Of a DNA stretch of 64,000 bases, positions 24,263 to 38,600 are shown piece after piece. Position numbers and translations under genes: made by a program. The stretch is from Hirudo medicinalis (Eukaryota; Annelida; Clitellata; Hirudinida; Hirudinidae). The stretch spans positions 46,657-110,656 of the forward strand of contig MPNW01000703.1 of assembly GCA_011800805.1 (NCBI GenBank), in the 5' to 3' direction. The stretch's first letter is position 1, and each line of letters starts with the position of its first letter. The notes below the pieces were generated by a model. The model was not told where the DNA came from and ran no database searches. It saw nothing but the letters and a program-made list of their open reading frames with translations.

Positions 24263-27200
24263 TTACGAGTAGATGGTGATCACTTCTTTGCCTCCACCTC
24301 TGATCATCAAAACACGATCCAATTTTTCAGTCAAAACTTCCAAAAATTCTAAATCTGGAAAATGTAAAGAATCAAAACAAAACTAGAAATGCAAAGTGCA
24401 TCATCTTAACACACATCCCTAATTGTTCTTTAGGAATCATGGCAATATCTAAACGCTCCAAGAATACGAAGCAAATTTATCTAGCTCATCAATAAACATG
24501 GAAACTTTGAATAGTTTGAGTTGTGTATATGGCAACAGTCGCAATGCGTCGTGTTCGCAACTCAGCCTGCATCGCCAGAGAGCGCTCATGGGAAGGGCTC
24601 AATGTAAATGGCAGAGCAATTAAAAGGTGCCTTCATGTCCTATTCAGATGCATAAGGCACTCAAAAGATCGTCTAAACACAAGTTATTAAATAATTCCTA
24701 TCAGTTTGACTCAAAATTAAAATATTGATGCCGCTGCAGATCGAAAACTTATGCATTCATTTCAAAAATCGAATAGGCTATTGAAAGCAATCTTGATAAA
24801 TAAGTTTCCAGAAGAGCATATGTATGACTGAAATATCAAATATTCACATATCGCTGGACAAAATAGATGAAGGAACCCCATCCAAAACAGGGTTAGTTCA
24901 AAATTAAGGTTGTCAGACCTGTTTTATTGGCGTTTCTAAAATGTCGAATTGAGTGGATATAGGAATCTTTACTCGAAGAAAAAAATCAAACATAGCTGGG
25001 AAGGCTTATAATCTAAATCGTTTTAAAATCTACGTCTTACAACGATTAATTAATTTTAGCTTAGTTTTGTTTTAAGGTTTACAACATTTTGATGATAAAG
25101 ATCTGATAATTTTCTGTGACTACAAGAACGCCCAAACGTACAAGAGACGACCGAGCATTTCCTACATTTTCAGACAAGAAACTATTCACCATAGATTTAC
25201 ATAAATATGTAACGACCAAACGACCAGCTAACGATCTTTTGGTTAACATAACTTTAAGACTTGTTTACGTAATTGTAGTATTAACAACCACTTTGTAACC
25301 ATTCCTAGCATCAAATCATACAATTTCCAACTCCTTCCTTGGTCTTTGGAGGTCCTGGAAGGTTCAAAATAACCAACTGAGCAGATGCTGATTTCGATTT
25401 GATCAGCTCATTTAGCCTCATTGCAGAATGCATCCTCATTATATTGTGAGTTTGTCTACAATTAGTAATAAGGAAAATATATATAAAACAATTGCTGATT
25501 GGGCTACCTAGATATTACTTATATATATATATAGATATACTTAGATTGGGATATTTAGAACATGAAAACAGTATTATTCATAACTTAATTAAACATTCAC
25601 CTATAAATAAAATTCAAAATTTGGACCAGAAAACTCAATGTTTTAAAATAAGTATTTAGTCATAGAAAGACTCACAATTTGGATTCACTCTTGAATTCTC
25701 TGTTGCCTAAGGTTTGATGTTTATCCATCGTGCTTGACACCGCTTTATCTGCGGGTGTGACCAAATGCTTGAAGGAATCACGAACTATCTGGAGCTAAAA
25801 TCACATTAGAACTTATATAAATTTCAACAGATGATTTAAATCGACAACTTCTTTCTGCTTAATTATAATAGGAACAATTAATTTTCATTTTTAGACGTAG
25901 CACGGACTTCAAGAATATCTACTTGATGTAGTCAACCAGAAAACAAGCTAACTACTTAAACGCTATTACTTACAGCTCAAGAACTGCAGTACAGATTGAC
26001 ATTAACAGGAATGCTTATTGCGAAGAATACGGAAGAGATGGAAAGATATTTGAAGTCTATGAAACCTGCTTCGATATTATGGTGCTGCACCTAATAAACG
26101 CAAATAAAAACACACATCATGGAATCACGGGCCATTACTTATATCATTATCTGTTTATTTTCATTACAAATTTCATTACATTACAATTTCATTACAAACG
26201 CATTTACTGAAACAAGGATTCAAAGAAGTCAAAAATCTAAAGTTTAGACAACAATTTATCGGAGTAATTTAGTTTTACGTTTGGCACAGATTCCCGGGCA
26301 GTATTCCTCCAAAGCTGCCACATTTCGTCCCTTTGCTCCATCATGAAAGTGCGTTCGTATGTATAAGCACTGATATCTTTTGAATGCTAGACAGAAAATT
26401 TGACAATAACGATGCTAATAAATATTTCAAAATGCGAACTGTATGTTATTTTAAAATATATAACATGCAGCTAAAGTAGCACAATTCCATAGACAACAAA
26501 TTCCCAAACACTTAAAAAGACCAGATAAACACTGGTCTACAATTTTTGAAAAGTTGCCTGCTTCAAATTAACTATTTCTTAAATATTTCGATATGCTAAA
26601 TTCAAATATGACATTCGAATCATTTGATTTGATACTGCTTTTAGGATATTCAATGTTTTAAATTGTACTTTATGCAGATTGTAGAGTTTAAATTATAAAT
26701 TTATAATAACCTCGGTATTTTCCTGTGATTAAGCTTGTTAAACATGATATTAAATCAACAAAAGGTTTGTGTGAATAAAATTTATGAAACAAAACAGAAT
26801 TATTATGAACATAATTTAGTCCTATTTAGAATCAACTCGATGCTTTTTGGCTTGTTTTCATGCCTAAAAGTTTTTTTATTCATAAAATGGAGCATCTCTA
26901 GCCAGAGTCCAGCAATAGTCTGTGTCACGTCGTTCCTGAGCGGACAGGCTGACCCGATTCATGTGTATAGACTGACATCTTAACGCTTGTACCGTGCGAG
27001 TGACATTCATGCCGTGTAATTTTGATCGCCTGAGCATGAGGTTATGAACTGAGAACACGGATGAATTCAGTTTGACAGCCAGTAAACATTATCAATTAAT
27101 AATTTTGCTTCATTAGGGCATGACTTATTCGTTGCAGACAATTGTAGTCTTTCGAGTTTCCATCAAAAGTGTTCTTAGAACAGAATGTTTCAAATTCTTC

Positions 27201-29590
27201 AATTTTCTACTAAATCCAAGTGGCATTTAAGAGTAACATGACATATTCCAATCTACAGTTTCTCCTCTCCCGTCTCTCACAAATCTTATAAATTATTTCT
27301 TGCTGCTTGTCACAAAAGAGGACAGCCTCACCCAATTTGACTGCTCTCGATCCATGTAGCATGCTTGTGCTGGCTTGAAAATAACTCAGCCATTCCTTCT
27401 TGAAGATATCTAGCATTTTACTTGGAGGAGCTCCAATAGGTTGACTGCTTTCTATCACGGGAAATCAACAAAGAAGTTTTGGCAAACGAGTAGCGGTTAA
27501 AGTTTTGCGCACAACTCACAAAATTTAGGAAAACATGGTTTTTTTAAATTTTTCCAAATATTTTATAATTTTACTTTCATAAAATCATTTGAACTACACC
27601 AGTTCAAAAAAGTGTGCGCCGGGTTGTACAAATATGTGCGCTGGTACAGGCCGGCGCAGCTGAGAGGGAACATTTATTACGACCAGTGATCTATTTATCA
27701 GCAGTTCAAAACGTCACCAACCATTTCAACAACTTCAACCACTGCATCTATCCTCAGTTGGTACAGGAACACCTCGATGTCCTCTTTGATCTGAATGCTG
27801 TTTTCTTCAAGTTCTGTTAAAAGACATTTAATCAAAGACCAGGCAAGCCAAAAAACTAATTTGAATATTTATTAAATTCTATGATGTCATTTATAATTTC
27901 ATGCTTGGTGCATTTGCAACTTTTCCATGGTTAAGCCTCGATTTACCTGCTACTGTAAAGATCCTCATTTTGCAATATTTCCAAACTTTATGCTGAATTA
28001 AGAGGAATGGAAGGAGCATCAACATTCCTCCATCATCTTGCACAAGCTAAAGTACACAACTCAAACACATCGTCAATGTTATGCATAAATTATATCTGAC
28101 ATGCAAATTAAGCACAATGTAGATGTTTGTTAAAGGATACGAACAATCCACCAAACGTCAATAGTTCCCGAAGTTATTGAGGTCGAATTATCAGGAAATT
28201 GTTCAATTCCCTTTGCAATAAGTGTTGCCAAATGCTTTGCACTAATAATTTTGATAATGTCTGAAAGTAAGTTATAAAATAAGAAAAGAAATAATTGCCG
28301 GTAATAATTTACAACAACTTGATGAAGCTAAACTTTTAGACCTTTTCTCGCTTATCTTTTCCACGCCTCAAGTTTAAGAAAATGGCAAATAACAGTTATA
28401 AACAATCTCGTGAACGAAATGCACATACTAAAGATATGGCGGAAATGATTTTAAGACACAGAATATGATTGGAAGGCTTGGTCATTTGATAGGAATGACC
28501 ACAAATAGAACCCATTCATTTAAGATATAACCAAAACAAACAAAAAGTTCAGAACCTAAAAACCTCCTGCGTGCTTCAGGACTTGTTTTCCAAGAGTTTG
28601 GCCATGCCATAAGTACCGTATTGTGTCTGAGGCTCCCTAAACCAGCTCCTTGAATACTGTCCAATAAATCAATGCATTTATTAAGTTCGTGTATTTCTCA
28701 TAGAAATTTAATTTAAAGCAAAATATAGTTCGATCAATTTCTGAATCTAAATAATTGTTGAATCACAATGTGATGAATAAGGACAAAATTATTTGTGAAG
28801 GGGTGGAAAATGTTTCATTAGAGATGATGCACAGATTCAAAAAGGTTTAGTTGTTCAAGGACTCAATATTGACTAGTGCAATGAGGAAAAGAACAGCGAA
28901 CAATCTACAAGTGGTTTAGACAGTAGCTGATTGTATATTAACTGCGAAGATGAGAACAGATGAACATATGAGAAACAATTATTCATGGCAGCTATCGACG
29001 TTTGGAAAAGTTTATAAAGAGAAAAGTCTTTTGAGCTATAATTCTAACTAATACTCAGCAACGCTCATCATATATTTTATTAACCAAGCACAACAGTAAA
29101 CCAACAGAAAAAAAACCAAATAAAATAACTCATATATCATATGATACGTAATCGATACATCTTGAGGTATATCATATCATAAATCTATGATGATGAACAC
29201 GGCAGTCAGACTCGTTGTTTTCGATCTCAAAGATCCCAAGACATCCACACAGGGACGTCATTTCAGCATTTCGCAGGGGGGGACAAACCCTAGTACAACT
29301 TGAGATGACTTTTGTTTTCTTATTTGCTTCTAGTTAAATGTCAGGGAGGACAAGAGCCAATCATGGGGGTAACATACATGATTATCCGTTGTCCCCCCAA
29401 TGACGTCCCTGTATCCACATCCCACTTCTGAAGAGTCTGCACTGGCTATCGATACTCTAGAGGACAACCTATAAAATAACTTCAATAATTTACTAATAAT
29501 TTGTTTTGTCTACTGTCGGGTCATAATACCTCAGCCCTTGAACAGCTAGGTCTATACAGCTTTAAGAGCTCTTTTATTATTTATTAAGTA

Positions 29591-29622
<32 letters not shown>

Positions 29623-32600
29623 TAATAATGATAATGATAACGACAACGATACATAACATAATATAGTATTTAATAATGTAATATAGTAACTAATAAATTA
29701 TATTACATTACAATAATAATGTGTTCATTTGTCATTTGCGTCAGCATCAGAGGCCACTGTGAGAAGATATCAGGCGTCGGTAGCCGAGTGGTTAAGACTT
29801 TCGCTTTTGGGCGGCTACGTTAGGAGAAATCCTAGCCGGTCGCAAGAGTTTCTTTAAGTAATGCATTTGTAAAGCGCCATAAGCGTCAGCATCAGAGGCT
29901 ACTGTGGAAAGAGGTGGGTCTTCAGGTCGGTTTTAAACAGGCTGAGACCTTGAGATGTGCTGGAAGACTATTTCATGTCCGAGGGGCATAGAACTTGAAA
30001 AAGTTGGCTTTAAACTTGGTCCTCGGAATCTTGAGGAAGTTCGAGGAATCCGACCTCAGACTCCTTGCATGTGCGGGGAGAGTATTGGACAGATAACGTG
30101 GTGTTCCTGTGATCAGGACACTGTATTACGTGGCTATTTTGAATTTGATAATGCTTTGAACTGGAAGCTAGCGAAGAGATTTCATTGCGTCAGCCGGATC
30201 GACTGGGCTCCAAACACAAGACGAGCAGCTCTATGTTTAATCCTCTGCAGTTTCTCGAGGGAAGCAGAGGGAAGTTGGTGAAAAAGCGAATTTCAGTAGT
30301 AACGACAAAGAACAGCTCAGATCAAACGAAAGGAGGTGACGATGTGAGGAGGTGAGGCACGTTTTCAAGTGGGTACTTAATAGCATAAACTCGAAGTAGT
30401 AGGGGTTCAGCTGCAGTTTGTTTGTCAGATTCCATTGCTGGATCTTCTGGATACATTTATCAGCTTTTCGTAACTCTACCGAGGTGATGATGAAGGAGAG
30501 TGGTGCGTGGATGTCGGCGTCCTCAGCTTACAGATTGTAGCTATACCCGAAATCGGAGATCAAGTGGCCGAGTAAGGGTGTCGGCTTCTTAGTTTTAGAA
30601 CTAAGATTCTGGAACTCACTAACATGGATCTATCCATCCAGATCCGATACTTTGTAATGAAACATTTAAGTTTACCTTATAAATACATTTATTTAGACTG
30701 TCATCCATCATAACATCGCGTCTCTTTAATTAAATTAACTTTTTCATTGACATTTCTCATTTTATTTGTTATTTGTCACATCACAAGTGGAATATTTGAT
30801 TGTTGGTGTCACCATGTCCATACGTTGGGTAATGTGACACTTAAAGACGGCTAAATACTAATAACAATAATTTTGAAGATGCAATTAAAAGATATTTTAG
30901 TGATAAATATCAAAATTAATGCAAATTAAATAGGAGAGATTAAATAATAGAGCTTCAACCAACATGTAATTAAGACACCCAGTAACATCAGCTGCCATGA
31001 GAACATCAGCAAAACTTTTCAAATTTTCACTTTTTAATACTTCTTGAAGATTCCTTTTAGCAATTTCGCAATTGGAACAATCGTCCTCACATCTCCCACG
31101 AAGCACCGACATAATCAAGATCAGACCCTTCCCTACAATTTTGTTCAAGTTATTGTGTAAGATTGAGTCACATTTTCATAAAAACTATCTTAAAAGCAAA
31201 TTTCGTTTTTTAAATAAACGCCAATTTAAGTCGTGGGTTGTTTTGTCTGCGTCGGTTGTAGGTGTTTCCGAAGCACCTTCGTTTAAATCATTTCGTTACG
31301 GCTAAGGGCTGAAATTTATCTTGTAAATATTATTGGCAAATTGTTAGTAAACCAGACTTTCTGGATAAATTAATGACATTATAATTGTCGTAACAAATGA
31401 TGTTAGTTGACACTAAACTGTTAACTAAGCTTTCCCATTATCTTTCCACAAATAATGAAGGAATGAAAAATGTATAATAATACCAAATCAGAGACAAAAT
31501 GGAATTTATGTGACTAATTCAAGCATTTATGACGTTATGACACGGACAAGAAAATCAGATAACATCAACCCTATCTCTCAGTTACGAAATCGAATGGGTA
31601 ATTTGACAAAGTTACCAGATTCAGGAATTTTGTAATGGAATGTAATAAATCTGATATAGAATGTTTCATTTATTTTATGATTCAAGAAATCATATTTTGC
31701 ATCACGCAAAACACCCACATTTACCAACAATTTAGTGGATTAACAATTACAAGCTAGAAACAAACGACAATTTCAAATACATAAAATAAATAAAAACACA
31801 TTTAACAAAGGCCTCTTCATATATTTTCCTTTTATAAAATCCGTTACTTACCAGCCTTCATTTGTGTTGCAAATCTGAAAAGATTCGGATATTTCGGTTT
31901 GAACTCTTCAGTCAGTTTAAAAAGAACAAGAATTTGAGGTCTCCAATTCTTGACATGAATAGGGACATCTTCAATCCTTGCAAGAGCAAATCGAGCAGCA
32001 GAGATGGAAAGTCCAGTTAGTCCGTCTCCCCATTCTTTCTCCGCACTGTTTAAATTTATGAAATATTCTCCAACAGTGGACAACGAAACATTCTTTACTC
32101 AAATGTCAAATACAAGTGCATAACAAAGAAATTAAAAATGTCACATTTTTTATCAGTTTTGACACAAGTTCTAATCACTATTTGTTTCATTACCACGTAT
32201 CGTTTGTTACTCACTTAATTACACTTCAATGGTGTTGTAACCCTGGCGATAAAACATTAATTAATTTTTTGTAATTAAGTTTATAATTGTTATATCTAGA
32301 ATATTTTGTAAAGCAGCTCTATGCCAAATAATTAAGGTTATTTAGTGGTCTTGAAGTTCTGTTGAACATATGCCACTCTAATCAAACTCTGTATCGTTGT
32401 CGTTTCAACATCACGGAAAAATCCCACATCAGATCCTAAATCCCACATATTCCCACATTCCTCTCGGCATCCCACAATAGCCAATATTCTTAATCAGCAA
32501 TATAATCACGCAAGTGATCGTTACGCAATAACAAGACAAAAAAAAATTAATACCACCGACTTGCTAACTGAATAATTAATGAATAAAAAGAACTATAAAT

Positions 32601-35600
32601 TAGGCGTAAATTAAGCGCCGTGGTTTATTACAATATTTGGAAATAATTAGGTGCGTGTAGGTCATTTTAAATCCAGCAACTAATGAGCACCGATGCTGAG
32701 ACGAACATATATATATATATTGTTATAACCCTGAAAATGCCATCAATTAATTTTTAAAGTTATATTTATGTTTAATTAGTTTTCGATTATATTCACTATC
32801 TTTTAGTTCTACGGCGAGACAAAAATCTCAGACAGANATAACTGGCAGCAGGATTATTGCGTAAGCGTGGTATTTACAGTTAATACCACTCAGTTGATAA
32901 CTGAATATTTGCTGGAACATCCCAACAATAAACTCGGCATAAATTAAGCCCCGTCGTTTATTATTATATATATATAATCTGCTTCAGAAATGTAAATTCA
33001 AGTTGTAAATATAGGCTAAATAAACATCAAGTAACTAACCCCTTGTATTCTATATACTTGTAAACAAATGCAGCTATGCCGATTGCCATAAGAGCATAAT
33101 ACCAACTCGACATGAACATCAAACAGAGGCACATTATTACTCCAAAGAGAGACAAGGACCTTAGAATAACATAATCAGTTATCAACTATTTCTTGCATTC
33201 TAATTTAATATCCGGTGGACATTATCAATCAAAAACGTATGTGAACACAACATTCCCCTGTTTCAAGTCCCATTAAAAAATCGTGAGCCATAAACAAAGT
33301 CACAGCTTAGTGACTTGTTGTTGATGTTATTGTACAACGAGATGAACTCATCATACCAATGATAGTATTTAAATCTAGGCCTCCAATTAGGGGTGTTGAG
33401 AATAGTCTGAACTGCGCAGGCCATGTTCGTGAAGCAATAACACATCAAGAAGAACCTGCCAATGATTACATCAAATTGATATCAAATCAACAAATTTCTT
33501 TCAATCTAATCTGTTATTTAAATAAACCATTTCACATGCTACATAACTAATTACACGACGATGTTTTGCTTTGATAAAAGTTTTTTTTGATTTTTTTTAA
33601 TGAAAGTGTAAACTTTTCTGAAGACTTACATAGTGATTATGGGGGCTAGATGGTCTACGTTAGCCAGAAGAACTCCACATTCACCGATGAAGGCGGTGAC
33701 CAGAAGGGCACGAAGTGGCTCCCCATTACTGGTCGATGAAAAAGGTTTCAAAAACGGAATTATGTTATCTTCAGAAATTGCTTGGAGAAGTCTTGGTGCA
33801 CCTGTAATAAGCATAACTTGATCAATTAAGTTATTAAATAAGATTTTAATTGTAAGATTTTAAATATAACATAAAAGATCATGTAGAACTCGCCCATGAG
33901 GCTCTGCAGACCAGCTCCACAGGTAGACATGAAAGCACCAATCATTATAACCCATGGATTTGGCCAGGCCAGCTGAGACACAATGAGACCCCCACCCATA
34001 CTTTCTCCTAATCTGGAGTGATGATAATATAAATACATCAAATATGGACCACTCATAGCCAAAGGATGACTTTACTTATCTCTCAGGAATTGTCCCTCAA
34101 CAGTAGCAGCAAACAATAACATGCATGAGAAATCTAAAAAAAAAATCAAATTCTCATCTAAAGAAACACTTTAAATAATGGATTCGTGGTTTTGTCTCAC
34201 AAGTCAAAGACGTTATTAGCACAGCCGAGATGGTTCCCACTGGAATTGACTTCTGAGCATCCTTCAAATCACCTGATCTATTTGATCCTGCCATGAAGCC
34301 TGACCACAAATGACATTAGAAATGAATATTAATGCAGGACTCCTCATGGATACAAAATGACATCATGTGGAAGGAATTTTGGCACCGCTTAAATAAGTCA
34401 CGTTTAAATTGTTGATTATTAGTTTAAATTACTTATGAATATATTTTTATTAAAAAAAACTGAGATGCTTTCAGTTAGGATTAATTTAATTGATCTCTCT
34501 TTAGAAAATCATCGGATAAATCTATTGAAACATCAACCCTCCAAAAAGCAAGTGGATGTAGTTTATTCAATTAATATATTATTTACTTAATTCAGTTTCC
34601 TTGATAACTCAGGCTAATAATAGCTAATAACTAATCTAGGGCTGCGGAAATAAACGATTAATTGATCGATTAATCGTTAACATTTTAATCGATTAAAATT
34701 TCATTAATCGATAATTTTTAAATTTACTTTTATTAATAATTTTGTAATAGTCTTTTTTTGGTTACTTGCTTTTCCTCCCGCATTATAATTATCATTTTGT
34801 TCATAAGCTAAATGCTCAATTTGCTTTCCTTGGTTCAAATATGTCGCTAATGTATCACCTTTGGCACAAACATCCTCTCAAATATCAAGATGTTGCCGAC
34901 AGTGACCGGCAGAAGAGTTCTGAAGCACGATCAATAATGAATTTCTTGTGGTGTCAGTCAAAGCCTGTAAGCGACAAACTTTCTGCAGACTTGAAAGTCG
35001 CTTTAGCTCACTGAATTGCTAGTTCAGATGATGGACTACGGACAGCTCTTCCAAACCAGACCTACAACTTCGCCATGTACAATCGACACTGTGATTGCTG
35101 AGATGTACAAAGAGAAGTTAGCAGAGCATACGAAACTTTAATGACTTCACGAATAGAATTGAAGGCATTGATGCTTTGCCAACATTACAAATGGCTGTGA
35201 CCTTAAATCCACGTTACAAGCTCACATTTCTAAGAAGAGCGAAACGAGAAGCAGTGTGGACAGCATTGTCAACGGCAGTCAGAGCCTTCTATGGTCGAAA
35301 ACATCGAGCAGGACGTCAAACATTGATTGTTTTAGCTAACTAGGGTCGGGTGATTGAGTGTAGTGTTTATTGACTAATGCAGAGTCGCGATGCAACCAGA
35401 TCAGCTAAAAGTAGGCGGAATATATGTGCGTTATATTTGATCGAATTTAATGATTAAAAAATTTTCCTATTAATCGATCAAGAAAATCTTAACCGTTCGC
35501 AGCCCTAAACTAATCTATCAAGGAAATTGGTAACAGCAATGCAAGCGTATTCAGTTTTTAAAAAATCATAAAAAAGCACATTATCGTAGGAGGTAAACAT

Positions 35601-38600
35601 TTAGAACTTATATCAACCAGTGTAAAATATAAATTAAATTCAAATACAAAATCGTTTAAAATATGCAAAGGTGACTATCGCAATTTAAAAGTTAATTATA
35701 ACCTGTGAATGATGGAAATAAAATTCCGATGAGAATGACAAAAGAGGAAGATATATCAGTTACAATGTCACCTCTCTCCCTGTCACCTTGTACAGAGAAA
35801 CCGACACGGCTACCAGCAGGAGAAAATCTAGGCCACATATTCTCTGGATTACAAACTTTAATACTAAATTTAGTTGTCTTTAGTTGTGAAACCTTAAATC
35901 CATGAAAACGTGTTTTAAATTTTTTTGAGTTACCCAACTAATTCCTACATTCATAAATAAAACTAGCTACAAAAAGCAGCAACAGCGAATTTGACAGCGA
36001 CATTGGAAAACCTCTGAAAATTCAAATAACAACCAAATAGAAAATTTACTTGAGAAAACCCCGCTTCCAAGACCTGGGATGCCTGCCTTGTACACCACTG
36101 CAGAATCCTCCAAGTATTGACACCAGTCACTGTTGTCATACAAACTAGTTTGGTTACAATACATCATGTAAAGCCTTCCTTCTTTTTTTTTATGACATTC
36201 CACTTCTCCCGTATCATTGTTTTTTATCTTGTGCAGAGCTATTATTCTTTCACCCACAAAACAAACTCTAATGTCATAGGGATTATCAAAACACAATTTC
36301 AACTTTCTGCTATATCAAAGATTTTCAATCGTTAAACCAGAATGCAATCTAAAACGCTCACTTTGGACCACTGTCAGGATTTGCCAAAAAGATGCCAATA
36401 TAAATGCACAATATAGAAAATAGAACACAGGCAAGAGCAACTGGTGAGAACTTGCTAACAAAACTCACTCCTATCAGCACACAAATAAACATGAAAAGGT
36501 ATAGAGCACTGCCATAAATTCTGTAATTATTATTGGCATTGTTGCCATCAGACATTGGTGTAAAAATGGCTAGCCGTGGGGCCATATATTGCTGCAAATA
36601 ATACTGAATTGTATAATTTCTAAAGATAACAATTCCATTTATATAGTACAGTATGATGTTGTTTATTAAAGTCCGTTACATAGCTAGACGATTAGGACGG
36701 TGCTCCCACAACCGGATTCGAATCCCACAGTAGTATGTACGGCGTTAGAAGCAATTATATTGTCAAACATTTACATAGCGCCTATTCCTATCGGCTACGA
36801 AAGCCGGGCTCCGAACACAACATTACCACTGATGCTTTTACCTCGCGGGAAGCAACACAACATTCTAGCCGGCAGAAAAAATAAGTAGATATTCTTTAAA
36901 CTTAAAAATTTAAATTTAAAATACCCACCAGTAGAATCTCAACAGCACCGACAGTATACATAGACGAAGCGACAGTCGTTCCGAGGTAGAACAGAATTCC
37001 AACAGCACCGCCAAACTCAGGACCAAGTGCCCTTGAAATCATAAAATAAGAACCGCCACCAGATACCACCCCATTGGTTGCTATGGCACTCATTGATATG
37101 CTCGTGGTTAACGTCTGGATAATAAATCACCAATAAAAATGTTTAGACTCAGTAAGCATTACCTCATTTTAACAATTATCGAAACTCATGGATCAAGCGT
37201 AAGGAACATTTATGTGATGGTGTTAAAATATATAAATTATAAATTTAAAAGTTTATAAAATGTTATCTTAAAAGTATTTTTTAAAAAAGTTATGTACGCA
37301 GCTAGTGCAGATGGAAAAAATAATGAAGGTCTCCACCCAGCCTGCAGTACCAACAATCCACACCATTCTGATGAAGAGGATCACTCCGAAAATGTTCTGC
37401 ACGCATGGAAAAAAAACACCAAGCAACGTCCCAAGTTTCTGGAATGTTTGGATAAAAACAACAATTTGTAACCTTAAGCCAGGCATTCATTTAGACAATA
37501 TATAATTTAAATATATAATTTAAATCATTTTTACATTTTCTTTGTCTTAATGAATTACATTTTCAGTTTTTATAGAATGAAAATTAATTTAGTGAAAGAT
37601 CCTAAGTTTTGATAATATGATAACAATAAGAGATAATATAACAGCAATGGTATTTTGTAAATGATTCTGAGAATGTTATACACACCCCCAAAGAACTTAA
37701 GAAAACTTAAAAATCGATTTAAATACAAAATTACTTTTTATTCCTGACCTCAACAAGATTGAAAACAAAAAGCCTTTTATTGAAATGAACTTATAATTAC
37801 AAAAAAAAACTATTTAAATCTTTCTTTAGAGTCCAAACATTAGATATTGAGATAAACAAAACTAACCGGGGACAATTCTCCATCACGAATATTACTGGCA
37901 ACTTTCTTGGGAGTAATACCTCCCTGGTAAGCAGCCAACTTTTGAATTATTGTAGTAACAAAGGGATTCAGCTCAGAATCATCCTGGTATAAAATAAATT
38001 TAATTGTTAGAACAGTTGTTTTAAACAGATATTTAACGAATTTTGTCTTTTTTAAAAATTCCAGCGAGAAATATAATGCATTACTTGAATTCACTAATAC
38101 AATTTAAAAAACCTCATAAAGAGCTCTATCCTTGATCTTGTTCTGTTCATATTGGTAATGATCAAATACTGATAAAATAAATTTATTATTTAAAAAGCAC
38201 AAATAAAGCACATTTAAAGAGCAAATCATTTTAATTTAATCATTTACCTAATTTTACTTCTTTCGATGAAACATCAGGAGCATTCATTTTGGCAGCAATA
38301 TGAGAGCCCTTTAAGACACTTTTCCGCCGAGGCTCTTTTGTGACGTTCTTGTTCTCTTCGCGAACCTCGCTCTTGTTCTGCTCGTCTTGGTGTACATCAT
38401 CAGTTACTGTGATATTAAAATACTTAATAAACTAAAATAGTTATGTAATAAAACATTATGAATGGAGATTGGCAATCCTATTGCCAAATTTTACTGTCAC
38501 ATCATTCAACATAACATCAGAAACATTTACTCTACCTCTTTTAGCAATGGAACTTGTCCTAATCCTTTTCTTCTGAGAATCCCTTCTGATGGGTGCAATC

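Noticed and set aside
29770..29850. Functional tRNA-Ser or tRNA-Leu gene
   Set aside because: The A box is good but the B box is degenerate and the acceptor and T arms do not pair well. It continues into a shared SINE body.
29955..30281. 108-codon plus-strand open frame as a gene
   Set aside because: It lies inside a composite dispersed repeat beginning with a tRNA-like head and has no splice context.
32837..32837. Third N as another k-mer join
   Set aside because: The flanks are not duplicated, so it looks like an ambiguous base rather than a contig join.
36117..36335. Plus-strand 72-codon frame
   Set aside because: Antisense shadow of the cotransporter extracellular-loop exon 36050-36306.
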